A stretch of 64,000 bases of DNA from Pseudomonas putida (GCF_002741075.1 NZ_CP016634.1:4060001-4124000), one strand, 5' to 3'; positions 19,193 through 28,320 are shown, counted from the stretch's first letter. Notes: a model not told the origin generated them from the letters alone. Made by a program: numbers and translations.

Positions 19193-20551
19193 TTATTTGG
19201 CCTGGCGAGCCTTCTTCAACTTGAAGGCCACCCACAACACCGCGATCCACAGCGGGATCAGCATCACGGAAATGCGAATCGGTGGCGTCAGGTACATCAC
19301 CACCAGGATCAACACGATGAACGCCAGGCACAGGTAGTTGGACAGCGGGTGCCCCAAGCTGCGGTAGAACGGTGTGACCCCCGCTGCCAGCTTGGCCTTG
19401 CGGAACTTCAGGTGGGTGATGCTGATGCTCGCCCAGTTGATCACCAATGCCGATACCGCCAGCGCCATCAGTAAGCCGAACGCCTCGCCCGGCATCAGGT
19501 AGTTGATCAGCACGCACAGCCCTGTTGCCAGCGCAGAGACACCCAGCGCGGTCAACGGCACACCACGGCGGCTGACCTTCAGCAGTTGGCGCGGCGCATC
19601 GCCCTGGCTGGCCAGGCCGAACAACATGCGGCTGTTTGCATACACGCAGCTGTTGTACACCGAGAGCGCCGCTGTCAGCACCACCACGTTGAGGATGGTC
19701 GCCACCAGATCGCTGTCCAGCTCGTGGAAGATCATCACGAACGGGCTTCCGCCCTGAACGACTTTCTGCCAGGGATAGAGCGACAACAGCACTGCCAGGG
19801 CGCCGATGTAGAAGATCAGGATGCGATAGACCACCTGGTTGGTGGCTTTCGGGATGCTTTCACGCGGGTTGTCCGCTTCCGCAGCGGTGATCCCCACCAG
19901 TTCCAGGCCACCGAAAGAGAACATGATCACCGCCAGGGCCATGATCAACCCGGTGACACCATTGGGGAAGAACCCGCCGTACTGCCACAGGTTGGCTACA
20001 CTGGCATCCGGCCCACCATGGCCACTGCCCAGCAGCCACGCGCCAAAGCCGATCATGCTGACGATGGCCACCACCTTGACCAGGGCGAACCAGAACTCCA
20101 GTTCACCGTAGACCTTTACCTGGGTCAGGTTGATGGCGTTGATCACCACGAAGAAGATCGCCGCTGTGGCCCAGGTGGGGAAATCCGGCCACCAGTACTG
20201 CACGTAGATGCCCACCGCAGTGAGCTCAGCCATGCCGACCAGTACGTACACTACCCAGTAGTTCCAGCCCGATACAAAGCCTGCGAACTCGCTCCAGTAC
20301 TGGTGTGCGAAGTGACTGAAGCTGCCGGCGACAGGCTCTTCGACCACCATCTCGCCCAGTTGGCGCATGATCAGGAAAGCCATCAGGCCGGCGATGGCAT
20401 AGCCCAGCAGCACGGACGGGCCGGCCAACTGGATGGTCTGGGCGATTCCCAGGAAAAGCCCGGTGCCAATGGCCCCGCCCAGCGCGATGAGCTGGATATG
20501 GCGATTCTTCAGCCCGCGCTGCAACCGCTCGGGCGTGCTCTGGTCTTGCAT
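19193..20551 (-). CDS. aroP: Aromatic amino acid permease (AroP-like, APC family)
   Basis: The 452-residue product is a 12-helix amino acid/proton symporter. It resembles E. coli AroP almost along its length: RGLKNRHIQLIALGGAIGTGLFLG, MRQLGEMVVEEPVAGSFSHF, the ELVGITAAEADNP motif in helix 6 and SVYNSCVYANSRMLFGLA. AroP imports phenylalanine, tyrosine and tryptophan; close APC relatives (PheP, ProY) cannot be excluded. GAGGA precedes the ATG. The upstream AEC gene ends only 54 bp away on the same strand. Confidence 0.88.
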   Translation of the reverse strand: MQDQSTPERLQRGLKNRHIQLIALGGAIGTGLFLGIAQTIQLAGPSVLLGYAIAGLMAFLIMRQLGEMVVEEPVAGSFSHFAHQYWSEFAGFVSGWNYWVVYVLVGMAELTAVGIYVQYWWPDFPTWATAAIFFVVINAINLTQVKVYGELEFWFALVKVVAIVSMIGFGAWLLGSGHGGPDASVANLWQYGGFFPNGVTGLIMALAVIMFSFGGLELVGITAAEADNPRESIPKATNQVVYRILIFYIGALAVLLSLYPWQKVVQGGSPFVMIFHELDSDLVATILNVVVLTAALSVYNSCVYANSRMLFGLASQGDAPRQLLKVSRRGVPLTALGVSALATGLCVLINYLMPGEAFGLLMALAVSALVINWASISITHLKFRKAKLAAGVTPFYRSLGHPLSNYLCLAFIVLILVVMYLTPPIRISVMLIPLWIAVLWVAFKLKKARQAK

Positions 20552-20605
20552 GAAGTGTCCTCAGTTCGGGAGGCAGTGTTGTTGGTGTTGTTTGCAGTCA
20601 AGGAT

Positions 20606-21547
20606 CTAGATCCATCCACCCCACTGCAAGATGAAAATGCCGATATTGGTGGTGATCGCAGCAAGTAGCGTAGTGATCACGATGATCGAGGCCGCCAGCT
20701 CATGATTACCATTGGCCGCCCGCGCCATCACGTAGCTGGCAGCAGCGGTCGGGCTGCCGATGTAGAGGAACAGGATGCCCAGTTCCGCCCCTCGAAAACC
20801 CCACAACCAGGCGCCCAGGGTACCGAGCAATGGCAGCCAGACGACTTTGACCAGGCTGGCATCGATGGCCAGCTTGCCGCTGTCACGCAGCGCCGCGAGG
20901 GACAAGGTGCCGCCGATGCAGATCAGCGCCAGCGGCAAGGTCATCTGCGCCAGGTAGTCGCTGGAGGTGAGCAACCAGTTGGGCAACGGAACCTGGGCGT
21001 AGGCCATCGGTGCGGCGACCAGCACGCTGATGATCAACGGGTTGCTCAGGATGCTCTTGCAGATGCTCCAGGGATCGGATTCAAGGTCTGGGCTGTACAC
21101 CGCCAGAACCACCGCCGACAGCGAGTTGTACAGAAGGATCACCAACCCTGCGAGTACCGCCCCCAAGGAAATGCCGTAATCGCCGTAGAGGCTGGCCGCC
21201 AAGGCCAAGCCAATCACACCGTTGTTGCCGCGAAAGGCGCCCTGGGTATAGATGCCGCGGTCGGCTGGCGGACAGCGCCAGATGGCCAGGCCCCAGGCCA
21301 TGGCGAAGCCTGCCAGGGTGGCGACGATGAAATACACCAGAACCCCGGGTTTGACGGCCGTGGCGAGATCGGCGTGATAGATGCCCAGGAACAGCAGAGC
21401 CGGCATGCAGACGTTGAAGACCAGGGTCGAGGCGACTTTGATGAAGTTGTCGTCGATCAGACGGATGCGCTTGAGGAACACGCCCATGAACAGCATGGCG
21501 AACACCGGGGCCGTGATGTTCAGCGTCTGGATGAGGAGGGCGAGCAT
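20606..21547 (-). CDS. AEC (auxin efflux carrier)-family transporter
   Basis: The 313-residue product has about ten membrane segments split by a central polar region, and shows AEC/MdcF-family traits: TAPVFAMLFMGVFLKRIRLID at the start, FNVCMPALLF and GSPTAAASYVMA near the C-terminus. Members export or import small carboxylates such as malonate; the substrate here is unknown. The ATG at 21547 follows AGGA; a longer ORF to 21688 would add 47 polar residues and is rejected. Confidence 0.87.
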   Translation of the reverse strand: MLALLIQTLNITAPVFAMLFMGVFLKRIRLIDDNFIKVASTLVFNVCMPALLFLGIYHADLATAVKPGVLVYFIVATLAGFAMAWGLAIWRCPPADRGIYTQGAFRGNNGVIGLALAASLYGDYGISLGAVLAGLVILLYNSLSAVVLAVYSPDLESDPWSICKSILSNPLIISVLVAAPMAYAQVPLPNWLLTSSDYLAQMTLPLALICIGGTLSLAALRDSGKLAIDASLVKVVWLPLLGTLGAWLWGFRGAELGILFLYIGSPTAAASYVMARAANGNHELAASIIVITTLLAAITTNIGIFILQWGGWI

Positions 21548-21698
21548 TGCGGGTCCTGGGAGGGTTGCCGTTAGGGGGCTAATGATACGCGAGCGGTGGG
21601 AGTTGCGGGGAATTGGCGGTGATTTAGGAAGCTTCCTGCAAGTTGGGCTTTCAGGCTGTGTGAATATCCAGGTTGGTGGGGGCGCCACCGGGGCTTTT

Positions 21699-21775
21699 CG
21701 CCTTTACGGCGACCTACTTTTGCTCTTGGGCAAAAATAGGCCCGCCGTAAGGGCGCAAAGGTGACTAAGCGTCAC
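21699..21775. repeat. Long imperfect hairpin element downstream of roxR
   Basis: CGCCTTTACGGCG (21699-21711) pairs with CGCCGTAAGGGCG (21743-21755) with one mismatch. Inside, CCTACTTTTGC pairs with GCAAAAATAGG, again with one mismatch, giving one long stem. GTGAC/GTCAC (21761-21775) follows. It lies about 50-125 nt after the roxR stop and probably forms the 3' end of the roxSR transcript. The layout resembles a dispersed Pseudomonas element, and similar short blocks occur in the speC leader. The remainder of the 278-bp gap shows no gene. Confidence 0.6.
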
Positions 21776-21825
21776 CCCAAAAACGGATAAGCCCACAAAC
21801 CTCAAAACCCACAAACCACAAAGAA

Positions 21826-22386
21826 TCACCGCCGCACAGGCCGCTTCTGCAACTTGCGCTGCAACGTCCGCCGATGCATCCCAAGCGCCCGCGCCGTCGC
21901 GGAAATGTTCCCGTCATGCTCAGCCAACACCCGCTGGATATGCTCCCACTGCAGGCGATCCACCGACATCGGGTTCTCAGGTACCAGCGAATCCAGGTCC
22001 GCATGCTCGGACAACAACGCCGCCAACACATCATCGGCGTCCGCCGGCTTGCACAAGTAGTTGCAAGCACCGCGCTTGATGGCCTCGACCGCAGTGGCAA
22101 TGCTCGAGTAGCCCGTCAGGATCAACACCCGCATCTCCGGGTCCAGCTCCAGCAGCTTGGGCAGCAACGCCAACCCCGAGTCGCCGTCCATCTTCAGATC
22201 CAGGGTCGCGTAGTCAGGCACGTCCTGCTTGGCCAGCACCAACCCCTCCTCGGCAGAGGATGCGGTACTTACGCGAAATCCGCGGCGGCTCATGGCCCGC
22301 GCCATGACGCGGGTGAAGGTGGCGTCATCATCTACCAGCAACAGGTGCGGCAGCTCTTCGCCTTCGACCAGGTTTTCTTCGCTCAT
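21826..22386 (-). CDS. roxR: Redox response regulator RoxR (RegA/PrrA family)
   Basis: The 186-residue product has a receiver domain with acidic pocket Asp19-21 and phosphoacceptor Asp63 in ATLDLKMDGDSG. A proline-free linker leads to a Fis-type helix-turn-helix (ISATARALGMHRRTLQRKL), the layout of the RegA/PrrA/ActR/RoxR family. RoxR controls terminal oxidases and other redox genes in Pseudomonas. Its ATG overlaps the roxS stop by four bases, so the pair is translationally coupled. Confidence 0.93.
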   Translation of the reverse strand: MSEENLVEGEELPHLLLVDDDATFTRVMARAMSRRGFRVSTASSAEEGLVLAKQDVPDYATLDLKMDGDSGLALLPKLLELDPEMRVLILTGYSSIATAVEAIKRGACNYLCKPADADDVLAALLSEHADLDSLVPENPMSVDRLQWEHIQRVLAEHDGNISATARALGMHRRTLQRKLQKRPVRR

Positions 22387-23642
22387 CGTTCATCTCCTCG
22401 CTTGCCATGGGGCAGGCGCAGCTCGGTGAGGGTGCCGCCCTGTTCATGACTATAGAGTTTCACCGAGCCGCCAGCACGGGTCACGCTGGCCTTGCTCAGG
22501 AACAGGCCCAGGCCGAAGCCTTTGCCCTTGGTGGTAAAGAAGGGTTTGCCAATCGCCTCGGCGATGGCGACGGGGACGCCAGGGCCGTGATCGCGGATCG
22601 TGATGATGATGTCCTGGGCATTCCAGTCCAAACGAACCTCCAAATCCTCGGGGCAAGCATCGGCAGCGTTGTTCAGCAGGTTCAACAGGGCCTGGGTCAG
22701 GTCCGGAGGCGGCGTCAGGCAGGGGACCTGGCCATCGCGCAGGCGCTGGAAGCGGTAGGTGGCCTCAGGGCGCATCAGGTGCCAGCGGTTGAGCGCTTCA
22801 TCCAGCCAGGCGGTCACCTCCTGCTCCACCACGCTCAGTCGGCGGTTGGCTTCGGCGGCGCGGACCAGTTGCTGCAAGGTCTCCTTGCACAGCTTGACCT
22901 GGTCCTGAAGGATCTCCAGGTCTTCCTGCAATTGCGGGTCGGCGTGGTCCTGACGCATTTCGTTGAGCAGCACGCTCATGGTCGCCAAGGGGGTGCCCAG
23001 TTCGTGGGCGGCGCCGGCGGCCTGGGTGGCCACGGCGAGCAACTGCTCGTCTCGCAGGCTCTCCTCGCGGCGATCGGCACGCAGTTTCTCCTGGCGACGA
23101 AGCTCTTCGGCCATGCGTGCGGCGAAGAAGGTGATCACACCGGCGGCCAAGGCAATGCTCAGCCACATGCCGTAGACCTGCATCTTCTCCCGCGCCATGG
23201 GCAGGGTCTCGAGCGGGTAGAACTGCACCAGCAGCAGGCTATAGGCCACCAGCGCGATACCGGACAGCACCAGCGAATAGATCCACGGCAAGGTCACCGC
23301 GGCGATCGCCAGCGGCACCAGGTAATAGGAAACGAACGGGTTGGTCGAGCCGCCGGAATAATAAAGCAGAGCACTGTGGATCAGCAGGTCACAGGCCAGT
23401 TGCAGGGCATATTCGAGCTCGGTGACCGGCAGCGACAGCCGCAGCCGCAAGGCGGTGAAGGCACACAGCAACGACGACAGGGCCAAGGTCACGGCCAGCG
23501 ACAGCCAGGGCAGCGGCACCAGCTCGGTCCAGTAGGCCACGCCCACGGAACCGGCCTGGGCGGCCAGGACCAGGATACGAATGAAGGTCAGACGCCAGAG
23601 GTTCTGGCGAGTAGCGGACAGCGGATGTTCGGCAGCGAGCAT
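22383..23642 (-). CDS. roxS: Redox sensor histidine kinase RoxS (RegB/PrrB family)
   Basis: The 419-residue product has about six N-terminal membrane segments carrying the ubiquinone-sensing box GGSTNPF at residues 97-103. The HisKA H-box follows, with His213 in AAHELGTPLA, then a HATPase domain with DHGPGVP and KGFGLGL motifs. Cys252 lies 39 residues after the H-box histidine, close to the position of the redox-active cysteine of RegB. The ATG at 23642 follows AGGAGAG; a longer ORF to 23738 has no family support. It diverges from the SIMPL gene. Confidence 0.92.
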   Translation of the reverse strand: MLAAEHPLSATRQNLWRLTFIRILVLAAQAGSVGVAYWTELVPLPWLSLAVTLALSSLLCAFTALRLRLSLPVTELEYALQLACDLLIHSALLYYSGGSTNPFVSYYLVPLAIAAVTLPWIYSLVLSGIALVAYSLLLVQFYPLETLPMAREKMQVYGMWLSIALAAGVITFFAARMAEELRRQEKLRADRREESLRDEQLLAVATQAAGAAHELGTPLATMSVLLNEMRQDHADPQLQEDLEILQDQVKLCKETLQQLVRAAEANRRLSVVEQEVTAWLDEALNRWHLMRPEATYRFQRLRDGQVPCLTPPPDLTQALLNLLNNAADACPEDLEVRLDWNAQDIIITIRDHGPGVPVAIAEAIGKPFFTTKGKGFGLGLFLSKASVTRAGGSVKLYSHEQGGTLTELRLPHGKRGDER

Positions 23643-23840
23643 GAGCTCTCCTGATGAGTGCTCCAGGAAAATCGCCCGGAGTATACCGAAGCCAGACGCC
23701 CCGCTGCAGCGATGCGGCAAAGCGCCACACTTTGTCACAGGTTCATGATGGCATTTAGGAACCCACTACACTGTTCCCGGTCTGATAGGCCATGCGCGGG
23801 ATGGACAACGCCCGCGCCTTCATTTGCAAAGGAGTCCTAC

Positions 23841-24557
23841 ATGCACATCCCTCGTCGTGGCACCGCGCTGATCCTGTCCTGTGGCCTGCTGGCCAGCCTG
23901 CCGGCGTTGGCGGACGATGCGCCGCGCTACAACCAGGTTTCGCTGCGCGCCGAAGTCACCAAGGAAGTGGCGCGCGACCTGATGGTCGTCACCCTGTACA
24001 GCGAAGCCCAGAACAACGACCCGGGCAAGCTGGCCAAGGAAATCACCGAGACCATGAACAAGGCCGTGCAGCAGGCACGCCAGGTCAAGGACGTGAAGAT
24101 CAGCCAGGGCAGCCGCAACAGCTACCCGGTCTATGACAGCAAAGGCCAGAAGATCACCGGCTGGCGCGAACGCGCCGAGCTGCGCCTGGAAAGCGCCGAT
24201 TTCCCGGCCCTGTCCAAGCTCACCGGCGAGCTGCTGCAGGATCTGAAGATGGGCGGCATGGACTTCTCCATCGCCCAAGCCACCCGCAAGAGCAACGAGG
24301 ATGCCTTGCTCAAGGAAGCGGTCGACGCCTTCAAGGCACGCGCCCAACTGGTCACCGAAGCCCTCGGTGGCAAGGGCTACAAAGTGGTCAGCCTGAACCT
24401 CAACAGCAGCGGTTACCCACGCCCGTACCTGCGCAGCGCGCCGATGGCGATGAAGGCCATGGCGGCCGATGAAGCCGCCCCCGCGCCGGACATCGAAGCC
24501 GGTACCAGCGAAGTCAGCATGAACGCCGATGGCCTGATCGAAGTCCAGATGCCCTGA
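23841..24557 (+). CDS. Periplasmic SIMPL-domain (DUF541) protein
   Basis: The 238-residue product has a cleavable signal peptide (to about residue 24, ALADDAP) and one SIMPL/DUF541 domain of the YggE/BP26 type, with the SQGSRNSYPVYDSKGQKITGWRERAELRLES core and a C-terminal GYKVVSLNLNSSGY strand. Relatives oligomerise in the periplasm and are linked to oxidative stress or act as surface antigens, but the biochemical role is unknown. AAAGGAG lies seven bases before the ATG. It diverges from roxS; no partner gene follows. Confidence 0.85.
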   Translation: MHIPRRGTALILSCGLLASLPALADDAPRYNQVSLRAEVTKEVARDLMVVTLYSEAQNNDPGKLAKEITETMNKAVQQARQVKDVKISQGSRNSYPVYDSKGQKITGWRERAELRLESADFPALSKLTGELLQDLKMGGMDFSIAQATRKSNEDALLKEAVDAFKARAQLVTEALGGKGYKVVSLNLNSSGYPRPYLRSAPMAMKAMAADEAAPAPDIEAGTSEVSMNADGLIEVQMP

Positions 24558-24572
24558 TCGATCGCCCTGAAC

Positions 24573-24603
24573 CGAAGCGATGGGTGCAATGCTCGTCGCT
24601 TCG
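24573..24603. terminator. Stem-loop after the SIMPL gene
   Basis: CGAAGCGA and TCGCTTCG pair perfectly over a 15-nt loop, 15 bp after the stop codon. The T content downstream is modest, so the hairpin is a possible terminator or mRNA-stabilising structure. Confidence 0.45.
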
Positions 24604-24897
24604 ATGTTGATGCGCTAACTGGAACTTACAGCCAAAAAATCCCATTCCTACAGCGCTCCAACCGCTTTCCTATTGACTTCGAGGTTTGAAAATATCTGGC
24701 AAATTGCTTTCAAAAACCACACGCAAACGTTCAACTTTTATGAAAATTATATGGATGCGACATCCATGTACGTTAGTCCCACTATTTTGACGTCAACCAT
24801 CCCTCTGCCTGTTGCATTGGCAATCTACCCTGCATAAGTATCCGCAGGTCGGCTCACGAGGCCGCCTCAATCGAAAAATGACAACAATGAGGCCACC
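24604..24897 (+). promoter_or_regulatory. AT-rich upstream region of the dpp operon with a 7-bp palindrome
   Basis: This is the only strongly AT-rich stretch of the 340-bp gap and must carry the main promoter of the peptide-uptake operon. It contains TTGACT at 24673, and a perfect inverted repeat ATGGATG-CGA-CATCCAT at 24751-24767, which looks like an operator. I cannot assign a -10 box with confidence, nor name a regulator. No gene was found in the gap. Confidence 0.5.
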
Positions 24898-26523
24898 ATG
24901 CTTAAACACGCAGTCATTCCGTTCCTGGTCGGCGCAGGCTTGCTCGCCGGCGCACCCTCCGCGCTTGCCGCGTCCAACCTGGTGTTCTGCTCCGAAGGCA
25001 GCCCCGCAGGCTTCGACCCAGGCCAATACACCACAGGAACCGACTTCGACGCCTCGGCCGAAACCGTCTTCAACCGCCTGACCCAGTTCGAGCGCGGCGG
25101 CACCGCCGTCATCCCAGGCCTGGCGACCAAATGGGACGTCTCCGACGACGGCAAGACCTACACCTTCCATCTACGCGAAGGCGTCAAATTCCACACAACG
25201 GACTTCTTCAAGCCGACCCGCGAGTTCAATGCCGACGACGTGTTGTTCACCTTCAATCGCATGCTCGACAAGAACCATCCGTTCCGCAAAGCCTACCCCA
25301 CCGAATTCCCCTACTTCACCGACATGGGCATGGACAAGAACATCGCCCGTCTCGAGAAGATCGACGATCACACCGTGCGCTTCACCCTCAACGAAGTGGA
25401 CGCCGCTTTCATCCAGAACCTGGCCATGAGCTTCGCCTCGATCCAGTCCGCCGAATATGCCGACCAGTTGCTCAAGCAAGGCAAAGCGGCCGACATCAAC
25501 CAGAAGCCGATCGGCACCGGCCCATTCGTGTTCAGCAAGTACCAAAAGGACGCCCAGATCCGCTTCAAAGGCAACAAGGACTACTGGAACCCCGACGACG
25601 TGAAGATCGACAACCTGATCTTCGCCATCAGCACCGACGCCTCGGTGCGCATGCAGAAGCTCAAGAAGAACGAGTGCCAGGTCACCCTGTTCCCACGCCC
25701 GGCGGATATCGAGCCGCTGAAGAAGGATCCGAAGCTGCAGATGCCTGAACAGGCCGGCTTCAACCTCGGCTACATCGCCTACAACGTGATGGACAAGATC
25801 AAGGGCAGCAACGAAGCCAACCCGCTGTCCCAACTCAAAGTCCGCCAGGCGCTGGACATGGCGGTGAACAAGCAGCAGATCATCGAATCGGTGTACCAGG
25901 GCGCCGGCCAGCTGGCGGTCAACGCCATGCCGCCGACCCAGTGGTCCTACGACACCACCATCAAGGACGCCAAGTACGACCCGGAGAAAGCCAAGCAGCT
26001 GCTCAAGGAAGCTGGCGTCAAGGAAGGCACCGAGATCACCCTGTGGGCCATGCCCGTGCAGCGCCCGTACAACCCCAATGCCAAGCTGATGGCCGAAATG
26101 CTTCAGGCCGACTGGGCCAAGATCGGCATCAAGGCCAAGATCGTCAGCTACGAGTGGGGCGAGTACATCAAGCGTTCCAAAGGCGGCGAGCAAGGCGCCA
26201 TGCTGATCGGCTGGAGCGGAGACAACGGTGACCCCGACAACTGGCTGGGCACCCTCTACGGCTGCGATGCCATGGACGGGAACAACTTCTCCAAGTGGTG
26301 CTACAAGCCCTACGACGATCTGATCAAGCAGGCCAAGGCGACTTCCGACCAGGCCAAACGCACCGAGCTGTATCAAAAGGCCCAGCACATCCTCAAAGAG
26401 CAGGTGCCGATCACGCCGATCGCCCACTCCACTGTCTACCAGCCGATGAGCGACAAGGTGAAGGGCTTCAAGATCAGCCCCTTCGCCCTGAACTCCTTCT
26501 ACGGCGTCAGCGTGGAGAAATAG
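24898..26523 (+). CDS. Dipeptide ABC transporter substrate-binding protein 1
   Basis: The 541-residue, family-5 solute-binding protein (DppA/OppA type) has a signal peptide ending near ALAAS, so it is a soluble periplasmic receptor and not a lipoprotein. Recognisable segments are CSEGSPAGFDP, the YTFHLREGVKFH strand, FNADDVLFTFNRM and WSGDNGDPDNWLG near the ligand cleft. It is the first gene of the cluster that includes two further receptors, a porin and dppBCDF. Its 3' part is almost identical in DNA to the next receptor gene. A perfect hairpin follows the stop. Confidence 0.93.
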   Translation: MLKHAVIPFLVGAGLLAGAPSALAASNLVFCSEGSPAGFDPGQYTTGTDFDASAETVFNRLTQFERGGTAVIPGLATKWDVSDDGKTYTFHLREGVKFHTTDFFKPTREFNADDVLFTFNRMLDKNHPFRKAYPTEFPYFTDMGMDKNIARLEKIDDHTVRFTLNEVDAAFIQNLAMSFASIQSAEYADQLLKQGKAADINQKPIGTGPFVFSKYQKDAQIRFKGNKDYWNPDDVKIDNLIFAISTDASVRMQKLKKNECQVTLFPRPADIEPLKKDPKLQMPEQAGFNLGYIAYNVMDKIKGSNEANPLSQLKVRQALDMAVNKQQIIESVYQGAGQLAVNAMPPTQWSYDTTIKDAKYDPEKAKQLLKEAGVKEGTEITLWAMPVQRPYNPNAKLMAEMLQADWAKIGIKAKIVSYEWGEYIKRSKGGEQGAMLIGWSGDNGDPDNWLGTLYGCDAMDGNNFSKWCYKPYDDLIKQAKATSDQAKRTELYQKAQHILKEQVPITPIAHSTVYQPMSDKVKGFKISPFALNSFYGVSVEK

Positions 26524-26536
26524 GGCCAGCCCCTGT

Positions 26537-26560
26537 GCCGTGGGCCTGAGTGCCCACGGC
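26537..26560 (+). repeat. Perfect intercistronic hairpin after binding-protein gene 1
   Basis: GCCGTGGGC and GCCCACGGC pair perfectly over a 6-nt loop, 13 bp after the stop. No T tract follows, so read-through into the next receptor gene is expected. It probably protects the upstream mRNA or acts as a partial terminator. Confidence 0.7.
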
Positions 26561-26686
26561 GACATCCCGCGCCACGAGCGCCACCCAAACACCAAGCACC
26601 CTCCCGCTGCCACCCGCAATGGGATCGGACTCCTGTTGCCGCGATTCCTACCCGGTCGCGGCACGACAGACGCAAAAGGACTAGCC

Positions 26687-28279
26687 ATGCGCCCCGTCAC
26701 CCTCTTCGGCACCTTGCTCGGCCTCGGCCTGATGACCCAGGCCCCAGACCTGCTCGCCAAGAGCCTGGTGTTCTGCTCCGAAGGCAGCCCTGCCGGCTTC
26801 GACACGGCCCAGTACACCAGCGCCACCGACAACGATGCCGCCGAACCGATCTACAACCGCCTGGTTGAATTCGAGCGAGGCGGTACCGCCGTGCACCCGG
26901 CGCTGGCGACCTTCTGGGAGATCTCCGAAGATGGCATGCGCTACACCTTCCATCTGCGCGAAGGCGTCAAGTTCCATGGCAACAAGGACTTCACGCCAAG
27001 CCGCGACTTCAATGCCGACGACGTGCTGTTCACCTTCAACCGCATGCTCGACAAGCGACACCCCTTCCGCCAGGCCTATCCCACCGAGTTCCCCTATTTC
27101 ATCAGCATGGGCCTGGACAAGAACATCGCCAAGGTCGACAAGGCCGGCCCACTGACCGTGGTGTTCACCCTCAACAGCGTCGATGCCGCGTTCATCCAGA
27201 ACCTGGCCATGAGCTTCGCCTCGATTCTCTCCGCCGAATACGCCGATCACCTGCTGGCCAAGGGCCGCCCCAGCGACATCAACCAGAAGCCGATCGGTAC
27301 CGGCCCGTTCGTGTTCCAGCGTTACCAGAAGGACTCGCAGATCCGCTACAAGGGCAACCCGGCTTACTGGGCGCCGGAGCAGGTCAAGCTCGACAACTTG
27401 GTGTTCTCCATCAACATCGACCCGTCGGTACGCATCCAGAAACTGCGCCGCAATGAATGCCAGGTCACCCTGCACCCACGCCCGGCCGACCTGCCCGCGA
27501 TCAAGGCCGACAGCAAACTGACCGTGCTGCAGAAACCGGGCTTCAACCTCGGCTACATCGCCTACAACACCCAGCATCCCCCCTTCGACCGCCTCGACGT
27601 GCGCCAGGCCATGGACATGGCCGTGAACAAGCAGGCGATCATCCAGGCCGTGTACCAAGACTCGGGCCAGCCCGCCGTCAATGCCATGCCGCCGACCCAG
27701 TGGTCCTACGACGACACCATCAAGGACGCAGGCTTCGACCCCGACAAAGCCCGCGAAATGCTCAAGGAAGCCGGCGTCAAGGAAGGTACCGAGGTCACCC
27801 TGTGGGCCATGCCCGTGCAGCGGCCCTACAACCCCAATGCCAAGCTCATGGCCGAAATGCTCCAGGCCGACTGGGCCAAGATCGGCATCAAGGCCAAGAT
27901 CGTGAGCTACGAATGGGGTGAGTACCTCAAGCGCATGAAAAGCGGTGAGCATGACATCGCCCTGATCGGTTGGACCGGTGACAACGGCGACCCGGACAAC
28001 TGGCTGGGCACCCTGTACAGCTGCGATGCGATCGGCAGCAACAACTATTCACTGTGGTGCGACCGTCAGTACGACACGCTGGTCAAGCAGGCCAAGCAAG
28101 TCACCGACCGCGAGCAACGCACCCGGCTTTACCAGCAAGCCCAGCAACGTCTCAAGCAACAGGTGCCGATCACCCCGGTGGCCCATTCCACGGTCAACCA
28201 GCCGATCAGCGCCAAGGTCACGGATTTTCGCGTCAGCCCCTTTGGACGCAACGACTTTTCCGGTGTGAGTGTTGATTGA
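26687..28279 (+). CDS. Dipeptide ABC transporter substrate-binding protein 2
   Basis: This 530-residue paralogue of the preceding receptor has the same family-5 architecture: signal peptide to about DLLAKS, CSEGSPAGFDT, YTFHLREGVKFH, FNADDVLFTFNRM and WTGDNGDPDNWLG. It is clearly a tandem-duplication product of receptor 1. The ATG at 26687 follows AAAAGGA and gives a normal signal peptide; a longer ORF to 26540 has none. It is followed by a 17-bp perfect stem and then the porin gene. Confidence 0.92.
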   Translation: MRPVTLFGTLLGLGLMTQAPDLLAKSLVFCSEGSPAGFDTAQYTSATDNDAAEPIYNRLVEFERGGTAVHPALATFWEISEDGMRYTFHLREGVKFHGNKDFTPSRDFNADDVLFTFNRMLDKRHPFRQAYPTEFPYFISMGLDKNIAKVDKAGPLTVVFTLNSVDAAFIQNLAMSFASILSAEYADHLLAKGRPSDINQKPIGTGPFVFQRYQKDSQIRYKGNPAYWAPEQVKLDNLVFSINIDPSVRIQKLRRNECQVTLHPRPADLPAIKADSKLTVLQKPGFNLGYIAYNTQHPPFDRLDVRQAMDMAVNKQAIIQAVYQDSGQPAVNAMPPTQWSYDDTIKDAGFDPDKAREMLKEAGVKEGTEVTLWAMPVQRPYNPNAKLMAEMLQADWAKIGIKAKIVSYEWGEYLKRMKSGEHDIALIGWTGDNGDPDNWLGTLYSCDAIGSNNYSLWCDRQYDTLVKQAKQVTDREQRTRLYQQAQQRLKQQVPITPVAHSTVNQPISAKVTDFRVSPFGRNDFSGVSVD

Positions 28280-28280
28280 T

Positions 28281-28320
28281 TGCCAGCCTCTTCGCGGGTT
28301 GATCCGCGAAGAGGCTGGCA
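28281..28320 (+). repeat. 17-bp perfect stem-loop between receptor 2 and the porin
   Basis: TGCCAGCCTCTTCGCGG and its exact complement are separated by a 6-nt loop and begin one base after the stop codon. The CTTCGCGGG core is that of the P. putida REP family. Without a T tract, it should stabilise the upstream message or attenuate rather than fully terminate. Confidence 0.75.

Noticed and set aside
26540..26686. N-terminal extension of receptor 2 from 26540
   Set aside because: The extension is polar, lacks a signal peptide and includes the intercistronic hairpin. ATG 26687 has AAAAGGA and a proper signal sequence.
25171..27952. Long minus-strand frames (553 and 423 codons) opposite the receptor genes 1 and 2
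   Set aside because: The plus-strand frames match family-5 binding proteins end to end. The parallel antisense frames arise because the two receptor genes are duplicates.
28281..28320. Full rho-independent terminator between receptor 2 and the porin
   Set aside because: The 17-bp stem is strong but no T tract follows, and the operon context requires read-through, so I call it an intercistronic hairpin.
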